Shown here: in pieces, positions 12,871 through 24,164 of the stretch
How the letters are laid out: every line of letters begins with the position of its first letter
Position numbering within the stretch: position 1 is the stretch's first letter
NCBI GenBank assembly: GCA_015680685.1
Contig: MNCI01024020.1
Location: 601,089-665,088, forward strand
Direction of reading: 5' to 3'
Source of the DNA: Gnetum montanum
Taxonomy: Eukaryota > Streptophyta > Gnetopsida > Gnetales > Gnetaceae
Length of the DNA stretch: 64,000 nt
Notes under the pieces: generated by a model
What the model was told of the DNA's origin: nothing
Databases searched by the model: none
The model's input: only the letters and a program-made list of their open reading frames with translations
Position numbers and translations under genes: made by a program

Positions 12871-13089
12871 TCTCCTCTTAGTGAGTGGCTCTACCTTAAT
12901 CCAATCTATGACGATTTCAGTGAGCATGAAAGTTTGTATTTTTTTGTTGAATGATATTGAAAGCTTGTTGTTGGTAAGAGAATATATTGTAGGAGAAGCT
13001 GCTCTTGATGAAGCTCTAACTCTACTAGCCTTTTTAGAAATTGTTCTAAAGAAATGATGTTTCTTTGTTTGGCCCTTAGTGTTACTAGT

Positions 13090-15418
13090 AAGATCCTCTA
13101 CTTGTATGTTCACTACCCATGCAACTTTCCTCTACTAAATTTGTGACAAAAGTTCCCCTTGCATAGTGGGTGGTGGCACTGGTGGCAAAGGATTGGAAGG
13201 AGAATTTGATGGTCCAACTATTGGTGAATGTGCATAAGGACTATGATTTATCCTTGGAGTAGTAGGTCTATAGTATTCTGGTGGATACTACGAAGAAGAA
13301 GTTTGGACTAATGTATTTCCTGGAGATATTTGACACTAAACTTAATATCCATAAGGATCTAGTTGCCTATATGGATATTGTTGCCTTGGCTGTAGCATTA
13401 CCCATGTTTATGGTTGTTGCCGTTGCTACTAATAATTCTCCTCTGGTTTAGGGTGGGCTCCACTTGGGTAATATGTTGGATGGAAAGGTTGCCTAATATT
13501 ACCTTGAGAATAAGGTAGTCTTCTAGGCATCTACTTTTTGACAAAGGTCGGATTGAGTGCATATACCCCAAATTCTTGCAAGTGGACCATAATAGGACAA
13601 CATCCCTTAGGATGTTCATATTGGCACACATTGCATCCTTCCTCTTCCTTTGAATTGGAGTCAATATACCCTTTAATGGTAGCAACTTTTCATTTGTTCT
13701 TATAACTTTCTCGTGCATGATCTATTTTCTTCTTTCTTTCCTTACCCCTAGTAAGTGCTTGTTCGATTTTTTCTTCCACAATCTTTAGGGTTGCAACAAA
13801 TTTTTCATCCACTAAATCCTATATTTTCTCTACCTTAGCCACTATATCATTGATTAATTTCTAAATAGATAGAGCCTTGTGCTGAATAACATCTTCCAAG
13901 GTTTCATCCTCTTACTTGTCACATAGCCACATATCTCTCTTTTGAATTGATGGATCTCTGTTATATTCTTTAGCTAATTTCCTCTTTCTCAACTCACCTT
14001 CTTTCTTTGCAACTTGATCAATTAATCTCTAGATACAAAGGATAGTAATTTCTGATAACCTTCCTTGGGTGTAAACCCCAAGAGTTTGCTTGGTTTTCCT
14101 TTGCAACCCATCTACAATATGCCTAAGTTGTTCCCTTGCCAAAAATCCGTGGCCTATGCATCTATGTAACAGTGAATAGTATCTACCCATTGCCACATCA
14201 AGGGTCTTATGGATCCCTTGTTTCCATCCTTGGATTTATTTTCTTAAGTTTGACACCCATGAATAGGTTTGATGTTTGTCATTAAAGAGTTCGAGCATGG
14301 TACTCCAATGTCTAATAGATTCAAGTTCTAGGAACTTGTACCAGCTCTCTACATCTTTTACATCTTGTAGGACATAGGCATTATGGAAAGCTTGAAGGTG
14401 ATGTTGTGGATCAACATTGTAGCCACCTTAAAATCTTGGCATATTGTTCATGTCTAGCCATGTGATTGACTATCCCTCACATGCCTGGTTGGTATGTGGA
14501 TAGCTTCCTAAATGTTTATCATACTTTGGATTGCCATAAGGGGTTCATCATCATGGTCAGGTTCATAAGCTCTATTCTAGTGGTAATCCCTTCTATGCTC
14601 ATACCTTTCTTGATCCTCTCTTTTATCCCTTTGTCTCCCTTGTTCATGTTCTTCATCTTCTATATCATAGTGCCTTGAATATTGATCAAGACGGCCATGA
14701 GTCCTCCTTTCTTCCCTATCATAGTCCTGCTACTTGTATCATCTTCTGTTAGAGTCCTCCAACGATCATGATGAGGCAGATGAGGTAGTAGGAGAATGAT
14801 GTTAATTTGTTTTCTTTCATAACTCTTGTATGCTTCTTTGTAGGATTTGGTAAGAACCCTTGGCCTTAAGTCCCACTTATACCTTGAGTTAATAGCCTTC
14901 TCCTTAGGTGTGTTTTTGCTAGAGTAGAATGAAGTTGGGCTTTGACAAGTTCCTCAAGTCTGATGATAGATGTTTTTAAAGGCTCCTCATGATTTTGGTG
15001 GTGTTTTTCTAAAATAAATGCATTAGCATCAAGTTCTTCCAAGACAATAGAAGTGTTAACCTACTTCACTTTGCTATGTACATGTTTGATCTCCATGGCA
15101 ACATCTCTCCTTATTTTCTCCTTTGTGGGTTCATAAGGTCTTGTCATGTGTTGAGTTACATGATAACCTTCCTATATCTTGTCCAAATGCATTCCCCTTA
15201 GGGCAAGTTGGAGCATGTTAAGTGCTACATGTTCTAGAGGTAGGACTATCTTGCCTTGCATGTCTCTCCATCTCATTTAATTGTCCTGATGGAAGATGAA
15301 AGTGAAGTTTGGATGGTAAGGATAAATGTTAGCATATGTGATTCTTGTTTGCATTCACATCCCTCATTCTTCTTCATAAATGATTCTATCATTACTTTTT
15401 CTTGTCTCCTTGGAAGGT
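13090..15418 (-). pseudogene. Gag relic (element X)
   Basis: Read on the minus strand this resembles the gag of element E block by block. It has an N-terminal HPNFTFIFHQD motif near 15,300, a Lys/Glu-rich stretch with RDVAMEIKHVHSK near 15,090, an Arg/Asp/His/Ser-rich stretch near 14,600-14,770, the gag core with DMNNMPRF near 14,440, and a knuckle CxVCQYEHPKGC at about 13,600-13,640. A Gln/Pro/Tyr-rich linker follows. Many stops and shifts break it and the initiator ATG is not recognisable. In virus-like particles gag binds and packages the element RNA. The primer-binding site and LTR lie just upstream (higher coordinates). Confidence 0.7.
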
Positions 15419-15561
15419 GATAATTGATCTTTCATTGAAGCTATATTATATAATTTTTTTAGACATTATGTTTTAAGTATGCTTTTCCTATGGTTATAAG
15501 ATTTGACTTTTGTTTCAAATACAACAAACTTTGAGAAATCAATTACTTAGAAAACAATAAC

Positions 15562-15583
15562 TTGTCTGTGGCAATGGTGCCAA
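15562..15583 (-). promoter_or_regulatory. Primer-binding site, tRNA-Asp type (element X)
   Basis: On the minus strand, right after the LTR end, the sequence is TTGGCACCATTGCCACAGAC. It is a two-to-three mismatch variant of the TTGGCGCCGTTGCCGGGG site known for Athila-type elements, complementary to the 3' end of tRNA-Asp. It fixes the adjacent LTR as a 5' LTR and the element orientation as minus. Confidence 0.75.
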
Positions 15584-16479
15584 TGATGAATGGTTGAGTA
15601 AACCAACACCCAACCATGCAAGATATGAGTGTTCATGTGTAGCCTAGTTGAATTCTACAAATAAGGTAATGTGATTATACTAGTAATTGGTTTAAGTTTG
15701 TGATCGTTGTCTTCCCATGTGAGCTAGTGAAATATCTATGTATGGTTTAACTCACAATGAGGTGTATGATAACTGATGTTATGTGGCCCATATTACTTCT
15801 AGTGAACATAAGGTAAATGAAGTGGTTTCTAAATTTAAGTAACAATAAATGAATCTAGTCTAGCCTAGTGCAATGGACATCTGTTCTTGATTCTACACAC
15901 ATGTCTTGGACTTATGCAATTGTTACTGGGATTACCAAGTATTTTGTCATTGGGCGAACCAAGAGATAATACTACTAGGTTACCAAACGATCACACTTAA
16001 TACTCAAAATCAGTTGTATCCATTCCTCTTAACAATAATAAGAGTAAAGTTCATTTGAACGTAAACAGTGATTAAGAAAATAGTAATTAGTAAACTAAGT
16101 AAAAACAGTAAACATTATTCTAAGTAAAGAGTATGTTTTAATGATGCAAAGTAATCTTAATCTTTATTTTTGATCATGAAGCATGTTCAAGTACATTCCA
16201 CTCAAATAAAGACTCTATTCAATCACTTAACATCACACTGTGGGCATACACTAGTAACTGCTAAGTACTAAAATCAAGAAAACAAACTTACAAATTTTGC
16301 TAAGTTGGAATGAAAACTGTTATTGGACTGTGTGCCTAAGTGTTGTATTTATAGGCCCGCACATGTCTACAATATTATATTTCAAACATCATACCTTATG
16401 CCCTAATATCAGGGATTTGATATCATAGCTTCGATATTAGATGTCCAATATTGTAGCCTTGAAAAATCATAATTTATCA
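15584..16479 (-). repeat. LTR of element X, minus orientation (5' LTR of the gag half)
   Basis: The 896-bp segment reads TGATAAATTATG...CATTCATCA on the minus strand. Its sequence is close to the plus-strand LTR at 29,074-29,955 (same TATA context at 16,345-16,353, same AATAAAGATT block, same U5) and clearly less like the E-type LTRs. An LTR pair in opposite orientation is not a normal insertion product. Its outer edge abuts plus-strand ORFx sequence directly. Confidence 0.85.
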
Positions 16480-16953
16480 ATACCCAATGAAGGGGCAAGG
16501 GTAGCACATCTATCCACCCAATCAAATCTTGAAACTAGAAAATTATGACCAAAATAGGTGTATCGCAAGGAAGATAAGGATTATAATGAATTAACTCTAG
16601 AAGAAAGAATTTACTTCAAAATTGGCCCTTATCACATGTTCCCAACAAAAGAACTCAGTCAACTATCCACTTATGTGGCTAGAGGAAGTGCGCTCTTGAT
16701 GGGCAAACACAATGCGAACCTTGCACAACTCTACTTTATGAAAATACAGATGTTGTTTGAAGAAAGAAAGGTAGGGAAGCCAACACTTCCATTCCTTTGC
16801 CCTATCAGGAAGCTATGCAAGTGAGTCAGAATCCTCAGATACACCAATGACATTTGTAGGAGGGCCCAAAATTCTTCATATATTGAGTTGCTTAAATAGG
16901 CACCACCAAGAAAAGACCATGGTGAGGAGTAGGAAAAAGAACAAGAACAAAAG
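16480..16953 (+). pseudogene. ORFx N-terminal fragment (element X), interrupted by element B
   Basis: The frame from 16,558 (YRKEDKDYNELTLEERIY ... LPFLCPIRKLCK) aligns with ORFx of element G (ERKEFSSLTMVERVY ... LPFPCLIQNLCK). Both resemble the 'putative plant transposon protein' family, whose domain ends in a PFPxLIxxLC motif. Codons before about 16,540 also match after a small indel, but the true N-terminus present in G is missing because the inverted LTR abuts. The fragment runs into a Gln-rich stretch at the B insertion point and resumes at 27,062. Function unknown. Confidence 0.6.
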
Positions 16954-17808
16954 TGATAAATCGTGTTTTTCATACAATATGATATTGGGGTGGCCGCGAT
17001 ATCGGATATGTGATATCGCAACCTAAGATGCGATATTGTACATTTGATATCACTGGGTTACTCCCAAGTCTATAAATATAGCACCCAGGTGCACAATTGG
17101 GAGTAATTTTTTGGTAATCAAGTAGTGAAACTCTTGCAGTTTGTTCATTTGAGAGTTAGAATATTTTCCAAGTGCCTATAGTAGGAGGTCTAAGTGTGAA
17201 TGGATCTTTATTCAAGCATTGATGTACTTGAACACTCCATTGTGTTGGCAATAAAGATGAACTCTTTGATTCATTTCTTGCAACACTTGAGACTTTCTTT
17301 CTTATACATTTATATTTCATGCAATTTACATTAAGTTATTAATGCAGTAATTAATTTTAATCAATCAAGAAAATCATTAAAATACACAATCACGACCCCT
17401 TTGAACATACGTGTGACACTTGGTAGCTCAAAAATGACTAACGTTTGACAATCCAACAGTGTTTACACAAAGTTCAGGATGTTTTTGAGAAGTGGGAATG
17501 GTTACTCGTGTTAGGGTAGATTAGACCATAGTCTACTTAGCAATTAATCACTCTTACTTTTACTTTCATCTTCTTTCTAGGTGAGTAATTTCATAAAAAC
17601 ACAAAATAATAAAAGTCTTATGCCTCAGTCATACTTAACCATACAATTACATTCCACAAGTGGAACTAGAAAGACAACGAATAGACAACACACATGCATT
17701 GTTTAGCTTTAGCGTACTTAGTAATTATAGTTTGTGAAATTCGAATGGATCACATGTGAATACTTGTGATTCGTATGGTTGGATGTAGGGGTACCTTGCC
17801 GCTCATCA
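16954..17808 (+). repeat. 5' LTR of element B
   Basis: 855 bp, TGATAAATCGTG...GCTCATCA. U3 contains a run of palindromic CGATATCG/TGATATCA motifs at 16,976-17,066, followed by a TATA box (tataaatata, from 17,071). An AATAAAGATGAAC block near 17,250 is a plausible polyadenylation signal in R. Its partner is 26,194-27,061. Confidence 0.92.
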
Positions 17809-17828
17809 TTGGTGCCATTGTCGAGGAC
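17809..17828 (+). promoter_or_regulatory. Primer-binding site of element B (tRNA-Asp type)
   Basis: TTGGTGCCATTGTCGAGGAC starts at the first base after the LTR. It matches the tRNA-Asp-primed site of Athila/Tat elements with a few transitions. Confidence 0.85.
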
Positions 17829-17971
17829 TGTAGTTCTTCGTGTGCTATCTAAACCCAATGAAACCTAGTAACCTTGTTGTTCGAACCCTAAGAGTCAAAT
17901 CCTATGAAAAAAAGTTATTATCATTAAATTAAACCTTAACTGCACATTGTTTATAAGTTTATTAATACAAA

Positions 17972-20470
17972 ATGTCTTCTTCTCATAGGAGCCCATCTCT
18001 GCCTAGGGCAGTTCAGGTGCCTCAATAATACTGGGTGGTATATGCTCATCCTGATGAGTTTGTACTAGACTTTACCTTCATCTTGCATCAAGGTAAATTG
18101 ATGCGATGGTGTGATATGTAAGGCAACATTGTGTTTTCACTTTACCAATCTGTTCCAGCAATGTTCCAGCTAATGCTTACCCAACAAAGGCTTCAACATC
18201 TCCATGGAGAATATAAGATGCAAGATCCTGACTCAAGGAATTATCATCCCAAAAGCATAAAGATTAAGGGATTGCCAGTTAGAGCAGTAACACAAGCTTA
18301 TGAATGGCAATGGGTCCACTATCTTTCCACCTCCACTTGGCCCAATTAATGAAGGTGACCACCTCTTTAGTGATTCTCCTCTCTTTGACTTTGTTCAAGG
18401 AGCCCTCGACCAAAATGTACAATCCACAATCCATAATCCAGGTTTTGGTTGAAATAGATTCAATGAAAAAAATATGGATTTGGAGAAGTAAGTCAAGAAA
18501 AGGAGGACAAAGGAGATCATGATCACAATCATGATCATAAGCATCGAAGGAATGATGATAGGTGTCAACGTGGAGCAAGTTCCCCTTCTTATTCCCCTTC
18601 ATCGTTGTCATCATCTTCTTCATTTGGTTCAAATCATGACCATAGAAGAAATAATTGTGATGGAGGTGACCAATGGGACTAGAACAACAAAAGGGACCAC
18701 TGGGATAGTTGTGATTGAAGATGTGGGTAATCCAGAGAGGCCCATCATCAAGAAAGAAGGGCTAGTAGAGAACATTGTAGGAACCACCATCATGGCCTTG
18801 ATGAACCTCTACTTTCTACTCGAGGCATGTTGAATATTGCAAAAGTTGTCGGGATTCCAACAAGGCACGTGAAAGATAGCAGAATAAAAAGGTTGGACAT
18901 GAACAACATCCCTTAGTTTGAGGGAGTATATGATGCTAATTCACAAAATCATCTTTAGGCCTTTCAAGATGCATGTGCCTTGCAAAATATTAAAATAAAG
19001 GGCAAAAGCTAAAATTATTCTCAAGGACACTCATAAAGGAAGCAAAAAATTAGTATTAATCCTTGAAACCAGAATTAATCAGGTGGTGGAGTATGATGTT
19101 GGAGTTATTCAATGACAAATATCAAATGTACTCTTGAGTATCCAATCTAAGAAAATAAATTCAAGGGTGGAAACATGAAAATCATGAGCCCTTGGATGCT
19201 ACTATTGGCGAATACTATTCTTTGTTACATAGGTGTCTTAACCATAGATACTCTTAGCTTGATCATCTTCACCATATCATAGACAAGTTACAGTTTGAAA
19301 CTAGGAAAACCCTTGGCATTTATGCCCAACGGAGATTGACAAAGTTGAGCACCCATTGAATTCAAAAATTAATTGAGCAAGTAGCCAAGGAGGAGGGAGA
19401 ATTGAGAAAACGTGAAAGTGTAGAAGAATACAACAAGGACCCTTCTATTTGGAGAAAAGGGGTTCAATTTTGTCATAGTGAGGATGAATTTGCTAGAGAT
19501 GAGGACATTAATTAGAAAACCTTGCCACTTTAGAAATTGCAATAAAAAATTATGGCTAAGGTTGATCAATTATGGGACTCTGTGGACAATAGGTTTTAGG
19601 CTATCTTAAAAATTATTGAAGAGTCCAAGGAGCAAAGTGGTGAGTGTGAGCATTAGAGGCATAAGGAGGCTAAACATGCCACATCTAAGGGTTAGGGTAA
19701 AATGGCTATGATAGAGATGGCTATAGAAAACAACTCAGATGATGATGATGGATGTGACATTTGCCAGTATGAACATCCTAAGGGATGTTGTCCAGTTATG
19801 TCACACTTGTAGGAATCTAGAATGTATGCCTTACATCCACGACTTGCACAAAGGCAAACACCCAAAAGATTACCTTATCCACAAGGCAATCCTCGACAGT
19901 TCCATCAACCACAATAGTATTATCCAAGTGAAACTCTACCACAATCTTATGAATTTATACTAGTAGTGGTAGCAACCATAATCATGGGTGTTGCCGCCTC
20001 CAAGACAGTAGTATCCTTACCAACAACCAGATCCCTACGGTTACTATGTTCAACAAACTTCATCTCTATGAGACTCCTTTGGTCATGTTGCTACTTACCA
20101 ACCTCACCACTACCCTCCTGAAGCATACCAATCATCCTATCCAATGAGGGATGCCACCTACTACCCTCATGCACCTCCTATCCTTGCACCTACTCCTCCA
20201 CCTCTTGCACAACTACCACCTACTCCGTCCATGTAGGGTCAATTGCTTGCACAACCATAGGAAAGAAATGCTATGAGGACAGTTAATCTACAATCAGTTA
20301 ACCCATCAAGCAGGTTGGAACCACGAACAAAGAAAAGATCCTTCTTTCGACCTCGTAGTCCACCAAAGCCCTCAGACACATTGGTGGTTGGTAACCCTAC
20401 TCCTCTGCCTTCCTCTATTTCCTCTTTACTTGAGTCCCATTCAAACTAAAATCTTTCTCAAATCCATACT
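17972..20470 (+). pseudogene. gag of element B (broken)
   Basis: The ATG at 17,972 gives MSSSHRSPSLPRAVQVPQ, then stops, with WVVYAHPDEF and DFTFILHQGK further on. The start matches the gag of G (MSNMSSHRREI, WVVYRHPNDY). Ordered parts are: the N-terminal block (to about 18,350); a His/Asp/Arg/Ser-rich stretch (18,510-18,800); the retrotransposon gag core from IKRLDMNNIP (near 18,885) through the region equivalent to EAKSWYQSLE; a knuckle CDICQYEHPKGCCP at about 19,749-19,795; and a Pro/Gln/Tyr-rich linker (20,000-20,470). The knuckle has three residues before His instead of the usual four. Many stops are TAG where sister copies have Gln. Gag would form the particle and bind RNA. Confidence 0.8.
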
Positions 20471-20539
20471 GTAATGCTAACACATGTTGTATCTGATTGA
20501 ATTTGAGCTAACAACCTTCCTAGAAAATTAGTTGATCTA

Positions 20540-20960
20540 GGGAGTCCCCTAGTTTACTTGCAAATTGCTAGGAATGAACCTTGTAAAGCTCTATTTGACT
20601 CTAGTTCTGATGTTAATTTGATCTCACATGAGATGTACACAATGTGGAACCTTCCTACCTTGAAAAAGAGCAACATCCAGCTAGAACTGGTGGACCAATC
20701 CATCACGGTTCCATTGGGACTAGTTGAGGACATTGTCACCACTGTTTGTGGGTGGTCATACCTCACTAATTTGCTAGTAATCAAAGTGGAGAATTGCAAT
20801 GGGGACTTTCCAATTATTATGGAAAGGGCATGGTTAAGTACTATTGATGCCAAAATGGGCATTATAGATCTTTTCTTGAAGATATCAAAAGAAAATGAAT
20901 TTGGAAAAATTGAGAAGTAGAGAGTTCCATGTATTACGTATAGTGATTCAGGGTGCCATT
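20540..20960 (+). pseudogene. Aspartic protease of element B (catalytic motif lost)
   Basis: The frame 20,558-20,920 reads CKALFDSSSDVNLISHEMY, then VTTVCGWSYLTNLLVIKVEN and MERAWLSTIDAKMG. This is a retropepsin domain of normal layout. The catalytic triad DSG, intact in F and G, is DSS here, so cleavage activity would be lost. It would have processed the gag-pol polyprotein. A conserved spacer (20,960-21,240) leads to reverse transcriptase. Confidence 0.8.
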
Positions 20961-21239
20961 GTGTGCAGAATTTATGATCAGTAAAGTAAACATTTATCTC
21001 TGCATGGAAGAAGTGTGCACCAGAAGCTAAGATCTAGAGATGTCTATATGTAGCAGCCACAAAAGAAAAAGGTACCCAGTGGCTAATAGTTGATTCTAAC
21101 AGTAGTACATTATGCATGGAACCTGTTGAGGGCCTGATGTATGAATATGTTGCAAGTATGGATGAACTCCAGCAAGTTCATCACTAGCTCTCTGAAGAAG
21201 AAAATGATGATGTCATTGGGGTGAGCTGGAAATTTTTGA

Positions 21240-22290
21240 CAATTTTAAACAAGAGCCCCTTGAATTGAAGACACAACCGGTTGAAATGGAGTACATATTC
21301 TTGAAAAATGGAAGGTTGGTTATTATTAATGCCAAGCTTGTTGTAGAACAGAAGAGAAAGTTGATAAAAGTCATGGAAAAATGGTCATCAGCCTTTTCTT
21401 GATCATATTCTAAATTCACTAGGGTAGATCTAAGAATATGCTAACACCGAATATACACCAACCCCATCATTAAGTCAAAATAACAACTGCAAAAGTGTTT
21501 GAATCCCAAGTTAAAATAGATTATCAAAGAGGAGACTAAACAACTCTTCAAAGTAGGAATCATATACTCTATTGCAGATAATGAGTGGGTTAGTCCACTC
21601 ATGATCATACCCAAGAAAGAAGACAAATGACGGGTGTGCATTGATTTTTGGCTGCTCAATATGGCAACTTTCAAGGATCATTTTCCATTGCCTTTCATCG
21701 ACCAAGTGCTGGACACCATTTCAGGGCATTGCTATTACAATTTTTTGGATAGTTATAGTGGCTATAACCAAGTTCAAATTGCACCAGAGGACCAAGGAAA
21801 GACAACTTTCACAAGTCCTTGGGGGACTTTTGCTTATTGTCAGATGCCATTTGGTCTATGAAATGCCCACATTTCAACGATTAGTTCTCAACATTTTCCA
21901 ACAACAGATCAATAGTGGGGTAGAAGTATTTATGGATGATTTTTCTACCTACAAAGCTACATTTGAGTAATCCCTGAACCATTTTGAGCATGTGTTGAAA
22001 CAAACCTCCAACTCAATTGGCAAAAGAGCGATCTTATGGTCCAAGAGGGCATAGTCTTGGGGCATCGCATTTCAAAAGAAAAAATCAAGGTGGAGCTTGA
22101 AGAAATAAGGCTCATCCAAGGAATAACCTGTCAACCTAAAATAGTCAAAGAAGTATGGTCATTCCTTGGTTATATTGGCTACTACTGGCACTTCATCGAG
22201 AATTTTTCTAAAATCACCAAGCCATTAGTAGAATTGAGAAAGAAGGATGAATTGTTCATTTGGATCCTTGCATGTGAAGTAGCATTTTAG
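21240..22290 (+). pseudogene. Reverse transcriptase of element B (frameshifted)
   Basis: The body begins near 21,500 with the VSPLMIIPKKEDK block, a stop, then RVCIDF and DHFPLPFIDQVLDTISGH. It continues through FLDSYSGYNQVQIAPEDQ and TTFTSPWGTFAYCQMPFGL to a stop at about 21,859, where a frameshift also occurs. FQRLVLNIFQQQ and the catalytic FMDDF follow in another frame (to 21,970), and a third frame (22,036-22,290) has MVQEGIVLGHRIS and FLGYIGYYWHFIENFSK. FMDDF and MVQEGIVLGH are characteristic of Athila-like elements. At least two frameshifts make it non-functional. Confidence 0.85.
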
Positions 22291-22800
22291 CAATTAAAAC
22301 AAAATCTTGTTGAAGCCCTCATTCTTAAATCACCAGATTGGTCTAGACCATTTCATGTAATGATTGATGTATGAAATTATGCTTTGGGGGTAGTTCTTAT
22401 GCAGATGGATGATCAAAAACATCCATATTACATTCATTTCACAAGCTAGAGCATTGCAGGTGCACAACTGAACTACACCACCATAGAAAAGAAGTTGATA
22501 GTAGTGGTGTTCACCCTAGGGAAGTTTAGGCACTCTGTGCTTGGCTACAAAGTGTTTGTGCACACAGATCATAGCGCCATCTGATTTCTAATGAATACAC
22601 TAATGGTGAGCCCTCATGTCATACCGTGGCTTGTGATTTTGTAGGAGTTCGATCTCACAATGATAGATCCTAAGGATGTGGAGAATGTAATCATGGATCA
22701 CTTATCATTATTAAGATGGGAGGACAAGAAGAAAGAGAGCCCTTTATCTGACCAATTCCCTGACAAATCTCTCCTTGTAGGGGTTATTAATACATAAATG
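22291..22800 (+). pseudogene. RNase H of element B
   Basis: Translation gives PFHVMIDV, a stop, then NYALGVVLMQMDDQKHPYY, EKKLIVVVFTLGKF and VHTDHSAI, the signature blocks of the Ty3/gypsy RNase H-like domain. TGG to TGA and CAG to TAG type stops interrupt it (for example at VHTDHSAI-stop-FLMN, where G has Trp). RNase H would remove RNA from the RNA-DNA hybrid during reverse transcription. Confidence 0.8.
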
Positions 22801-24164
22801 CCTCATGAACCAAAATTTTATGATACCATCCTCACTTATCTACTCAAGTAAGCACTACCACAAGGGTTGGACACTAGAAAGAAATAACAATTTCTTCACT
22901 AAGTCAAGCATTTCATGGAGATTAATGGAAACCTTTACAAAGTTTGTCCCGATGGCTTGGTATGTTGGTGTGTTCCTGATACAAATCAACTGCACATTTT
23001 CCAAGATGCTCACGAAGGTCCTTGTGGGGGCCATTATGCTGGGAGACACATAGCCATAAAAATCCTCATGGCAGGGTATTATTAGCCAATAATCTTCAGG
23101 GATGCACATCAATTTGTCTACGCTTGTTATCATTACTAGATAGATGGTGGAATAACAGCTCAAAAGGAGGGGTCACAACAATGGATTCAACCTCTTGAGC
23201 CATTTGATATTTGGGGCATTGACTTTATGGGTTCCAACACACCTTTATAAAATGGAAAGGCATAAATAATAGTCACAATTGACTATTGTACCAAGTGGGT
23301 AGAAGTAGCAGTCGTCACCGACTGTACATCCACCACTGCTACTTGGTTTATATAAAAAAATTTTGTAAACAAGTTTGGTATACATCATAAGTTAATTTTT
23401 GATAATGGAACTCATTTTATAGGTGTCACTTTCTAGAAATTGATGTAGTGCTTGGGGGTTGAACATAAACTCACAACACCATATCACCCCAAGCTAATGG
23501 TCAAGCTGAGGTCACTAATCGGGAGATTACAAAAATCCTAACACGTACCATTAGCAAATACTGAAGAGATTGGAGCATCAAATTAAATGATGCCCTTTGG
23601 GCATATTGCTCCACATGGAAGCTTCCCATAGGTTATTCTCCCTATGAGCTTGTGTACGGAAAACTACCAACACTGCCCATCCAATCCAAGCTCTGTACAC
23701 TCTCTACAGCCTATGACCTTGACCTAAATCTAAGTCTAGCATAGAAAGAACGATTGATGAACTTTAAATTTCTAGATGAAAATCAGTTAATGGCCCTCTC
23801 ATCTAATGAAATGCATAAGGCATTCAACAAGAAACATCATGACCTCAAAATAAGAAAAGTCAAGTTTCAACTAGGAAACAAGGTTCTCTATTGGAATCCT
23901 GCACATGTACCCCAACGAACCAAATTTCAAACATTGTGGGAATGACCTTACATTATTGATGAGACTTTTCCATTTGGAACCATGATTAGCTATAAACCTG
24001 ATAGCCCAAATAAGAAACAATTAGTCAACATCCAACAAATAAAACCTTTCCATGAGCCCAAGCCAACCAACTCAACAAACACCTTGCCAAATGGACAACC
24101 ATTTTCAATATTTTAGATCTCCCCCTTCCAACTTAGTTGTGGGGGAGATGGCCATCCATACTAA
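22801..24164 (+). pseudogene. Integrase and pol C-terminal tail of element B
   Basis: Blocks in order are: the zinc-binding region (DAHEGPCGGHYAGRHIA ... RDAHQFVYACYHY, where the second Cys is kept); WGIDFMGS with the first catalytic Asp (about 23,215); FDNGTHFIG with the second Asp (about 23,398); a frameshift; the NREITKIL-like helix carrying the catalytic Glu (about 23,520); YGKLPTLPIQS; and the C-terminal domain (VLYWNPAHVPQRTKFQTLW). The tail ends GGDGHPY-stop at 24,162-24,164, a tail also seen in F and G. An earlier TAG at 24,114 replaces Arg. Integrase would insert the cDNA. The copy is inactive. Confidence 0.82.

Noticed and set aside
18279-18632. 117-codon minus frame over the gag of element B
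   Set aside because: Antisense shadow of the repetitive His/Asp-rich gag segment.
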